Assembly (NCBI GenBank): GCA_903827735.1
Contig: CAIKJM010000179.1
Span: 1-36,990 of the forward strand
Length of the DNA: 36,990 bases
Direction of reading: 5' to 3'
From: an uncultured Rhodanobacter sp.
GTDB taxonomy: Bacteria; Pseudomonadota; Gammaproteobacteria; Xanthomonadales; Rhodanobacteraceae
Part shown: positions 18,801-24,275 of the stretch, in pieces
How positions within the stretch are numbered: the stretch's first letter is position 1
Layout: the number at the start of each line of letters is the position of its first letter
Program-made: the position numbers and the translations under genes
The notes under the pieces: model-generated
What the model was told of the DNA's origin: nothing
The model's database searches: none
Seen by the model: only the letters and a program-made list of their open reading frames with translations

Positions 18801-20202
18801 GCTTGATCGTATTCGCCAGGCCGGCGCCGCTGGGGATGCGTTCGTCGTGGACCACGCATACGCCACCATTGAGCAGCGCGCTCCAGACCTCAAAGGTCGA
18901 TGCATCGAAACCCAAGGGCGCAGCGTGCAGCACCCTTGTCTGCTGACCCAGGCGGACGTAGTCGACGTCGCGGACAAGCCGAATGATCGAACGATGCGTA
19001 ATTTCGACCGCCTTGGGCGTGCCGGTCGAGCCGGAGGTATACATCACATAGGCCAGCGACTCGCCGTCAGTCGCCGGCCACGAGCCGACGGATTCGCCGC
19101 AGCTTTCCAACTCATGCAGCGACAGCCGGCGTGCCGACCCGGCTGGGATATCCGCTGCGTTTGCCGGCGCAATCAGCACCACGGCGCCGGCGTCCTGGAG
19201 GGCGAAAGCCAACCGTTCTTCCGGGTACGCCGCATCGAGCGGTAGATACGCCGCACCGGCCTTGAGAATACCCAACAGCGCGACGATGGCATCGGCCGAA
19301 CGCTCGATCAACATGGCCACGGTCGATCCCGTGCCCGCGCCCGCAGCTCGAAGACCGGCAGCAACGCGATCGGCCCGCGCATCGAGCTGCGCGTAGGTCA
19401 GTTGCCCCTGCGCCCAGGCGATGGCCACCTCATTCGGATACTGCCGCGCCGCGTCGGCAAACAAGCCGTGCACGCTATCGCGCGGGTGTCGTGCGATCGC
19501 CGTCGCGTTCCACTCGATGAGCATGCGCCGGCGCTGGTCCGGGGCAATGATCGCCACGTCTTCGAGGAGTTCGACACTGGCCAGACCGCGCAGCACCTGT
19601 GTCAGCGCCTCGGCCAGCAATGCGGCCGTCGTGCCGTCGACGAGCGATTCGGCAAAAGCCACCCGCAGTTGCGACTGCAGATCATGTTCGATGGTCCAAC
19701 GCAACGAGGGTTCGAACGCGACGCCGGCAGGGTCGAAGGGTTCCCACACGCCGATGACGCTGGGCAGCCTGTCGATAGCGTCGATTGCCTCAGGCGATAA
19801 CTCGGATGATCTGCGTCCGGTGAGCCATGCGTCGACTGAACCGCTGGTCGGGACGATGAAAACCTCCACGCCTGCGGAGAGCTCAGGGGCGAGAATCGCG
19901 ACATGCGAGTGACCGGTCAGGCGCGATTCCAGCAGAGCAAGCGCCGCGCGCAACACCGAACGTTCGCACACGTTCAGCCTGGCGGCTCGCGCCGCCAGCG
20001 TCGGCCAAATCGACGCTTCCAGCGCGCAGCAGTAGTCGTCAGCACGTGCCTCGGCCGAGTCACCGCCCCCCCGCTTCAACACGTCGAGCAGGCGCATATT
20101 CATGACCGCGGAATCTGGCCGGGGGCTGGCGACGGCGCTCATGCTTAGCTGTTGCCGCCCGTTGGCGCGGAGCGCTGCCGTGGTAGCAGTCGACTGCCGC
20201 AC
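12859..20202 (-). CDS. hybrid NRPS-PKS with built-in aminotransferase (A-T-KS-AT-T-AMT)
   Basis: The protein has about 2447 residues. Order: a C-domain-like N-terminal region without HHxxxDG (about 1-230); A (about 240-740; YTSGSTGTPKAVE near 385); T1 (Ser792 in LGGSS); KS (about 850-1275; active Cys1021 in NTACSTS, then EAHGTGT and NIGH); AT (about 1370-1690; GHSVGEF with Ser1463, and HAFH, a malonyl-CoA signature); T2 (Ser1791 in GLDSL); and a class III PLP aminotransferase (about 1955-2400; DEIVTGFR, then Lys2232 in TYGKVVGGG). The A-domain specificity residues read D-A-F-W-L-G-G-T-F, a valine-type code. The KS-AT has no KR or DH, so the beta-keto group is left for transamination, as in iturin, mycosubtilin or microcystin assembly. 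The predicted output is a 3,4-diamino-5-methylhexanoyl-type unit handed to the next NRPS. Start: GTG at 20202 has GGAGG 5 nt upstream; GTG 20217 and ATG 20142 are alternatives. Confidence 0.93.
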   Translation of the reverse strand: MRQSTATTAALRANGRQQLSMSAVASPRPDSAVMNMRLLDVLKRGGGDSAEARADDYCCALEASIWPTLAARAARLNVCERSVLRAALALLESRLTGHSHVAILAPELSAGVEVFIVPTSGSVDAWLTGRRSSELSPEAIDAIDRLPSVIGVWEPFDPAGVAFEPSLRWTIEHDLQSQLRVAFAESLVDGTTAALLAEALTQVLRGLASVELLEDVAIIAPDQRRRMLIEWNATAIARHPRDSVHGLFADAARQYPNEVAIAWAQGQLTYAQLDARADRVAAGLRAAGAGTGSTVAMLIERSADAIVALLGILKAGAAYLPLDAAYPEERLAFALQDAGAVVLIAPANAADIPAGSARRLSLHELESCGESVGSWPATDGESLAYVMYTSGSTGTPKAVEITHRSIIRLVRDVDYVRLGQQTRVLHAAPLGFDASTFEVWSALLNGGVCVVHDERIPSGAGLANTIKRHDVHIAWLTAALFNAVVDGDARDLHGLRQLLIGGEVLSVPHVRKAYAALPDITIINGYGPTECTTFATTYAIPRDLGAGVRSIPIGRPIADTTVYVVNARGEAVPVGVIGELFVGGMGVARGYLARPELSAERFVGGLAVAPGERLYRTGDQVRWLPEGVLEFVGRADGQVKIGGYRIEVGEIEVALQDVVGVRACAVLARDDRAGQKYLVAYYVVGDESDEQNKKTDAPAISPSYLRRCLAQRLPAFMLPTVFLKLDALPVTVNGKLDRQALPAPDQRRPELAVSYVPPVGELEQNICDLFAELLALDEVGRDDSFFELGGSSLLAMTAVARMRHGFPSAPSIVSFFSAPTAASLAAIIDGGTSRHSVESRMAYRRAGRDEPIAIIAMAGRFPGARDVDAFWQNLCAGEESITFFDADRLDHGIPTTLRDAPNYVAARGVIDGVEDFDAAFFGIPPREAELMDPQQRIFLELCWECLERGGHVPDSHAGPVGVFGGMHNATYFQQHLLTRPDLIEKLGAFQVMLANEKDFFATRVAHRLNLTGPAISLNTACSTSLVAICQAVDALRAGRCEMALAGGVSINCPPRSGYLAQEGTMLSPDGHTRSFDADAGGTVFSDGAGVVLLKRLSDAMADGNPVVALIRGGAVNNDGAEKASFMAPSSAGQAAVVAMAHVDARVDARSISYLEAHGTGTPIGDPIELEGLTRAFRRSTQDNAFCRLGSVKSNIGHVVTAAGVAGVIKTAFALSAKKIPATLHFRAPNPSIDFQHSPFIVNHRLTEWLPTDEPRRAGVSSFGVGGTNAHLVMEEAPTIQSEDAIKGPQLLLLSARTAPALAVAVSNLSGYLSQHPDIRLADVAWTLAIGRKAFAHRVAVVADDTAAAITRLTSPETASSVAHSHPAHPGDVVFMFPGQGAQYVGMGRELYAGEPVFRDAFDACADGLREALGFDLREYVFAEDVQTLLPTAVMQPATFAIEYALATLWMSLGVTPVAMIGHSVGEFVAATLAGVFELRDALQLVAKRGALMQAQPAGSMLSVRLSLAALEACLPTDLSLAAENAPGACVVAGPPESIAKFRQQLDADGIACRPLNTSHAFHSAMMDPVLAPFRDEIEKVVRRPPQIALVSTATGDWLSADEAMSGAYWTEHLRRPVRFSTALGRLLDAPSRVLLEIGPRATLTSLARQHLGIQRQGLTPLSSLADTSANEVAAFRLAVGQLWCRGVDVDIKRFDRRQRRQRVLLPTYPFERQRYWVDVAIPTADASPSAPATLASPIALEVSAMPTANSSAADRRPRLLAELKTAFEDVAGIDMTDADATTHFIELGLDSLMLTQMAMHLSKVFPLKITFRQLMADYSSLDQLAGLLDAQLPTEAVTPAPTIAPATQLPMPGPSPSGASGSYLQQVIERQMQLMAQQLALLSGSGVAVDFVPATSQPAREPLMEMVVDPSSSAPIAALPSAVDEEAALAHTRYDIRKAFGAIARIDSGRFELIERQQAKLDRFIERYVARTLKSKQYTEAHRSHMADPRVVNGFRPMTKELIYPIVIERSKGSRLWDLDGNEYIDALNGFGMSLFGWQPDFVLDAVRRQLDLGYEIGPQHPLSGEVAKLVCELTGHERAALCNTGSEAVLGALRIARTVTGRQTIALFTGSYHGIIDEVIVRGTKKRRAVPAAPGILRNTAEHVMVLDYGTPESLQILREHAHELAAVLIEPVQSRRADFRPVEFLREVRDITTASGTLCIFDEIVTGFRAHPGGTQAMFGIKADIATYGKVVGGGYPIGVIAGKREYMDALDGGAWQFGDDSIPIVGVTYFAGTFVRHPLALAAAKAVLEHMKTEGPALQERLNARVAMLADELNAFCRDVGAPIAINQFASVWKTQFLEDHPLQDLLFAMMRSRGIHILDNFPCFFTTAHSEADFAAIAAAYKDSVLELQEYDFLPRGVATPRTVMDASQPPVPGARLGREPDGRPCWFVPNPEQPGKFLKVGA

Positions 20203-20297
20203 TTTCCCCTCCAGCACGGCGCGGGCACGACGCTGCCACGCGGCAATCCAAGCATCTGCTTGAAGGAGCCGGCACTCGACGCGTCACCATGGATCAT
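20145..20297 (-). CDS. possible 50-codon leader ORF ahead of the megasynthase
   Basis: An ATG at 20297 with a purine-rich stretch (GGAGAGG) about 9 nt upstream opens a 50-codon frame starting MIHGDASSAGSFKQMLGLPR and ending with TAA at 20145. That stop lies only 2 nt before the in-frame ATG at 20142 of the PKS-NRPS gene. The arrangement could couple translation of the megasynthase to a leader peptide if 20142 is its true start. The sequence is Arg- and Gly-rich and could equally be a chance out-of-frame reading of the GTG-started gene. I do not recognise the peptide. Confidence 0.15.
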   Translation of the reverse strand: MIHGDASSAGSFKQMLGLPRGSVVPAPCWRGKCGSRLLPRQRSAPTGGNS

Positions 20298-20347
20298 CCT
20301 GTCCACCCTCTCCGCCCCCTGATCCTCGCGGATACCACGATTTTCAA

Positions 20348-21256
20348 CTAAAACCCCTGCTGCTTTAGTGCGGCTGCAAGCGAGTGCTGGTCCTTGGGTT
20401 GCCCGAGAACCGACGCCTTCGTACGACCGGACTGAAAAGCGAACAGCCAAAGGATCGCACCCTGCACGGGCGATGCGGTCCAGCGCACGTTATACGTCCC
20501 GGCCGCGGTGACCCGTTTGACCGCTACCGCGCACTGCACGCCGCTTTGCGGCGGCAGATCGAGGTATTGCTCGATCAGCTTGAAGCCGTCACCAGGCACC
20601 GCAGTCATGCTCAGCGCGCGCGAGTCACCCCACCATACCGCCAGCAAAGTCGCCGGTCCTGTGGTGGTCACGCTATCGCTGGTCACGACGACCGCGCCGC
20701 CGCCCTTGGTGCCCCAAAGATGTGCCAGCTTGTCGCCGGTCCGACTGACGATGCCGGGTTCCACATAGCTTTGCGCCACCGCTTGGAGCGCCCCGGCATG
20801 CGCAATTTCGATGAAAGGCGCCGTAATTTCGCCTTTCGGCGTCGCCGCTTTGATGAAACTCACGGTATGACCCGGACCACCGTTAGCGTCCAGCGCGACG
20901 TATGCCCTGGCGTTGAACCTCCCCTCAAAGCCGCTGTAGACGACCGGCGGGCCGAGCGCCTGCCACCGGTTGGCGTAGCTGTCGGTCGGCGGCGCCGAGT
21001 TATTGGTATATCCCCCCACCAGAACCACCAGCGAGCTGCCGCTTGCCTGCGTAACGAGCGGCGCGGTCGTCGCCTTGGCGGTACCCAAACCATCGGCCTG
21101 TGCGAGCAACGTGTGCTGGCCAAGCGCAGGCGGCGCAACTACCGGCGAGGTCGCTCCAGCACGGGCAGCAGTGGTCGCTAGCGTGAACAGCATGATGCAC
21201 GCGGCATGGCTGGCCCGATGGCGAACATCAGCGGAATGCCTGCGCCGCTCATGCAT
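20348..21256 (-). CDS. secreted protein of unknown function
   Basis: This is a 302-residue protein. The ATG at 21256 has GAGGG about 7 nt upstream. The N-terminus has an Arg/His-rich stretch, then a hydrophobic core (ACIMLFTLATTAARA) ending in an Ala-x-Ala site, consistent with a Sec signal peptide cleaved near residue 33. The mature part is rich in Ala, Gly, Thr and Val with alternating hydrophobic strands (SSLVVLVGGYTNN, GGGAVVVTSDSV, GAILWLFAFQSG), suggesting an all-beta fold. No catalytic motif, lipobox or PEP-CTERM tail is visible. It is the first gene of the minus-strand run, 145 bp before the megasynthase start, so it may be co-transcribed. A role as an extracellular partner of the glycan or peptide product is only a guess. 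Confidence 0.8.
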   Translation of the reverse strand: MHERRRHSADVRHRASHAACIMLFTLATTAARAGATSPVVAPPALGQHTLLAQADGLGTAKATTAPLVTQASGSSLVVLVGGYTNNSAPPTDSYANRWQALGPPVVYSGFEGRFNARAYVALDANGGPGHTVSFIKAATPKGEITAPFIEIAHAGALQAVAQSYVEPGIVSRTGDKLAHLWGTKGGGAVVVTSDSVTTTGPATLLAVWWGDSRALSMTAVPGDGFKLIEQYLDLPPQSGVQCAVAVKRVTAAGTYNVRWTASPVQGAILWLFAFQSGRTKASVLGQPKDQHSLAAALKQQGF

Positions 21257-21324
21257 AGATGCCCTCGTTAGTTCTTGACTCTGACGAGGTTCTCAAGCGG
21301 TTGCTCCCGAACCCCGGAGGGTTG

Positions 21325-21354
21325 ATAGTAAATCGTGATATTGACCGCAGACAA
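21325..21354 (-). promoter_or_regulatory. candidate sigma-70 promoter for the minus-strand operon
   Basis: On the minus strand TTGTCT is followed after 18 bp by TACTAT, each matching four of six consensus positions. It lies about 70 bp upstream of the secreted-protein ATG, inside the 236-bp divergent intergenic region. This is a by-eye match only. Confidence 0.25.
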
Positions 21355-21357
21355 TAG

Positions 21358-21368
21358 CACTTGAAGTG
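21358..21368. promoter_or_regulatory. perfect 11-bp palindrome in the divergent intergenic region
   Basis: CACTTGAAGTG is a perfect inverted repeat (5-bp arms around a central G). It sits between the two divergent transcription units and directly beside the candidate minus-strand promoter. The position suits an operator controlling both arms, but the site is short and no regulator gene is present in the window. Confidence 0.2.
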
Positions 21369-21492
21369 TGTTATGTGCGCTAGACTTGCGAATGGGGACA
21401 CGACTTGTTGATAGCGGTATTCCACCCCGGTCCAACTCCCTCAGGGGATTGCGGCCGGGCCGGAACTGTTTTCACTGCCGAAGAGTGGGTTC

Positions 21493-22389
21493 ATGAGCTT
21501 GCGTGGCATTCTTATTGAGACCGTCAAGCTACCGCCCTTGCGCTGGCTCGCTCGCCGCGTTTATGACCGTTTTTACCTGCGCCAGCGCCACGGCAACCAC
21601 TATCGCGGCATCTATGCCAGCTATGCCGAGGCATTGCGGCACACTCCCACCACTCTCGCCATCGGTTTCGACAACGAAGCCGCCGCGGCCCAGTACCGGC
21701 ATCGCATCCACGAGTTGACGGTCAGCGAGTACCCCGTCGTGCTTTGGCTGGCGAGATTGATCGACCAGGGCCAACGGCTTTTTTTCGATCTTGGTGGTCA
21801 CTTCGGCCTCTTCTACTACGCCTTGCAGCGTTATCACTCGCTCCCTGCGGACTTGTGCTGGACCGTCTGCGATCTGCCTGTGGTGATTCGCTCTGGCCAG
21901 GCATGGGCCGACGAGCACGACTCTTCGCGCCGCCTGCGTTTTACGAGCACGCCACAGAATGTCGACGGAAACGATGTACTGCTGATCCTTGGCACGCTGC
22001 AGTACCTAGATTACTCGCTGGACGATCTACTGGAAAAACTGGAAAAGCGACCGAACTACATCATTGTCAATCTGACTCCCATGCATCCCACGATGGATTT
22101 CTTTACCGTGCAAAACATGGGCTTTTCATTCGCGCCCTACCATGTTCTTTCGTTGCCCGACTTTCTGTCGATGACGCAGGCATTGGGTTACGCCGCTGTC
22201 GACCAGTGGCAGAGCTTTGAACGCGACTGTCACATACCTTTTTCGCCCAGCCACGACGTGGCGTACTACTCAGGCTTTGTGCTCCAGCACACCAGCGTTG
22301 CGCTAGCTCACGAAATGGGAGAGAGGACGCGAGCCGACCTGACGAAATCCGCTGAGACGATCCAACTCGCGGAGCCATCGGCATGCTGA
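21493..22389 (+). CDS. putative methyltransferase, TIGR04325/LIC12133-like
   Basis: This is a 298-residue soluble protein starting at an ATG preceded by a purine-rich GAGTGGG. It contains RLFFDLGGHFGLFYYAL around residues 95-111, which fits SAM motif I (a D-x-G-G-x-x-G loop). WTVCDLPVVIRSGQAWA fits motif II, and LLILGTLQYLDY and NYIIVNLTPMH fit later strands. This organisation matches the putative methyltransferase family TIGR04325, often found in O-antigen and exopolysaccharide loci (from memory). It heads the plus-strand gene run, divergent from the megasynthase operon. The substrate is unknown; a sugar or the peptidyl product are both possible. The C-terminal 30 residues are polar and probably flexible. 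Confidence 0.75.
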   Translation: MSLRGILIETVKLPPLRWLARRVYDRFYLRQRHGNHYRGIYASYAEALRHTPTTLAIGFDNEAAAAQYRHRIHELTVSEYPVVLWLARLIDQGQRLFFDLGGHFGLFYYALQRYHSLPADLCWTVCDLPVVIRSGQAWADEHDSSRRLRFTSTPQNVDGNDVLLILGTLQYLDYSLDDLLEKLEKRPNYIIVNLTPMHPTMDFFTVQNMGFSFAPYHVLSLPDFLSMTQALGYAAVDQWQSFERDCHIPFSPSHDVAYYSGFVLQHTSVALAHEMGERTRADLTKSAETIQLAEPSAC

Positions 22390-22500
22390 TATCGGCGCCA
22401 ATCCACAGACCGCTGCTGGAATCGCCAAGCGAGCGACCCGTTTGCATTTCGTCCTCTGCAGTCACGGAGTAACGCAGCTATTTCTTCCATACTGACTCCT

Positions 22501-23490
22501 TTGCCGGTTATCCACCGACGCGTGGCGGTCGCACGACGCAAGGCGTCGGAGCTTTCCTATGAAACGTTCCTGCGCGAATACGTCGAAGCCAACGTGCCGG
22601 TGGTCGTCGAAGGAGCCGGAGCAATGTTTCCGGCGACGCAGCAGTGGACGCCGGAGTTCTTCAAGAGCCGCTTCGGTTCGAAACAAGTAAACATCAGCTA
22701 CGGTGAAAAAATGACGTTTTCGGCGTTTATCGACGCCGTCATCGCATCACGAGAGGATGCGCCTGGCCCTTATATGTACCGTCTTTTTATCGGCCCGCAT
22801 TTACCGGAGCTGCTGCCGTACCTGGAGCCACAAAACCCGTATTCTTTTCCCCGGCGACTGGCGAGCCCACTGATGCCGTCGCGATGGAAACGCCCTGACG
22901 GGTATCTGAAACTGCTGATCGGTGGCACCGGTGGCCGCTTCCCTGTACTGCATTACGACGGCGAAAACGCGCACGCCGCGATTACTGAAATTTATGGGGA
23001 TAAGGAGTTCATTCTGTATTCGCCGGATGACTCGCCCAACCTGTATCCGAAGCAGGACATGCCGAACCAGTCACGCGTCGGCGATCCACAACACCCGGAC
23101 CTGGAAAGATTCCCGCTTTTCGCTCACGCCACTCAACACCATACGGTGCTACATCCCGGCGATATGGTGTTCGTACCCGCACGCTGGTGGCATGCGGCAC
23201 GCGTGCTTTCACCGTCGGTTTCGATTTGTCAGAACATGTACGACGCATCTAACTGGCGCGGCTTTGTCGATGAAATCTGCCGCGACACCGAAGGCTTAGG
23301 CGGCCTTAAGCGCTTCGCCAAAAAAACGTATATGTCCGGACTGGGCGCCTTACTGTCCGCACTCGAGCGCGCGCCTGGACGTGGGCGAGAGCGCCCCGTC
23401 GGCGTGGCCGCTCTGGTGGCACGACTGGCACCGATTCGCAGCACCGACGTGGCTGACTCAAGCAGCTGGTCAATGCGCGACTGGACCTAA
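22501..23490 (+). CDS. JmjC/cupin-8 family Fe(II)/2-oxoglutarate-type oxygenase
   Basis: The frame of about 329 residues starts at TTG 22501. No in-frame ATG or good ribosome site is visible nearby, so the start is uncertain. The N-terminal segment (SYETFLREYVEANVPVVVEG) is the usual cupin_8/JmjC opening. The iron ligands are visible as HYD (His151, Asp153) in PVLHYDGENAH, and a distal His231 in PARWWHAARVL. EFILYSPDD between them is typical of the core strand. Bacterial members hydroxylate amino-acid side chains in proteins or carrier-bound peptides, so hydroxylation of the NRPS product or its precursor is plausible (inference). The gene lies 111 bp after the methyltransferase. Confidence 0.82.
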   Translation: MPVIHRRVAVARRKASELSYETFLREYVEANVPVVVEGAGAMFPATQQWTPEFFKSRFGSKQVNISYGEKMTFSAFIDAVIASREDAPGPYMYRLFIGPHLPELLPYLEPQNPYSFPRRLASPLMPSRWKRPDGYLKLLIGGTGGRFPVLHYDGENAHAAITEIYGDKEFILYSPDDSPNLYPKQDMPNQSRVGDPQHPDLERFPLFAHATQHHTVLHPGDMVFVPARWWHAARVLSPSVSICQNMYDASNWRGFVDEICRDTEGLGGLKRFAKKTYMSGLGALLSALERAPGRGRERPVGVAALVARLAPIRSTDVADSSSWSMRDWT

Positions 23491-23582
23491 CTTGGGTCGG
23501 GCGATCGACCGGATCCAAGTCACGCCGCCCGATCCTGTCGGGCATCGGAACCGGCTTCGTTGCGCATGCATAAAGGAAACAC

Positions 23583-24251
23583 GTGGCGCGTGAAACGAAC
23601 TTTGTTGAACTTTATCGGATGCTCGCCCTTGAGCCAGGCTGCGATATGGCGGCATTCAAGCAGGCTTATCGCCGCCGCGTCGCCGCGTTGCATCCCGATC
23701 GCCATGACGCGTCTTCTCCAGGTACGGAATCGGCAGAACAGCTTCAGCAACTCACCGCACTGTATTCGGCCGCCGTCGCGTTCGAACGTCGACATGGCCG
23801 GCTTCCCGGCGCCGCGTCGACGCGACCCGCAGAGCCCGCTGCCTCGCGTCGACCACGGACCCATGCGTCACATAAGAAAGTGCGAAAGACCTCATCGCGA
23901 TGGCTACTGATGGCGCTGGCCATCGCTCTGGCCGTGGCCTGGCTGGCCTGGAACCCCGCCTGGTTCGCGGACGATGCCGAACCGGATTCCTCCACGAGCA
24001 GCGTAGTCTCGCCGGCGCAGTACGGTGAATTCAAACCGCCGATACACGCCTTGCGCGACACGCTGCAGATCGGCATGACAACCGACGCGGTACGCCATAT
24101 CGAAGGGCAGCCACTGCTGCTCGGCGATAGCCGGTGGGACTACGGCCCGTCCTGGATCCGTTTCGAAAAAGGCAGGGTTGTCGACTGGTACAGCTCACCG
24201 ATGCGGCCGCTGAATATTGATTCCTCGAATCCGCCGTCCACAGTCCACTGA
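23583..24251 (+). CDS. membrane-anchored J-domain protein
   Basis: This 222-residue protein starts at GTG 23583 with AAGGA just upstream. The N-terminal 60 residues form a J domain (NFVELYRMLALEP, then the HPD motif at residues 37-39 in ALHPDRH). A basic linker leads to one transmembrane helix at about residues 104-121 (WLLMALAIALAVAWLAW). The remaining 100 residues contain LQIGMTTDAVRHIEGQP and WIRFEKGRVVDWY, resembling the repeat unit of SmpA/BamE-like small domains. The predicted topology puts the J domain in the cytoplasm, where it could recruit DnaK, and the C-terminal domain in the periplasm. Such a fusion is unusual inside a biosynthetic locus. It could help assembly of the megasynthase or an envelope complex, or be an unrelated resident gene. 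Confidence 0.78.
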   Translation: MARETNFVELYRMLALEPGCDMAAFKQAYRRRVAALHPDRHDASSPGTESAEQLQQLTALYSAAVAFERRHGRLPGAASTRPAEPAASRRPRTHASHKKVRKTSSRWLLMALAIALAVAWLAWNPAWFADDAEPDSSTSSVVSPAQYGEFKPPIHALRDTLQIGMTTDAVRHIEGQPLLLGDSRWDYGPSWIRFEKGRVVDWYSSPMRPLNIDSSNPPSTVH

Positions 24252-24275
24252 CCGCATCACCGGGAGCTGAAAGAC

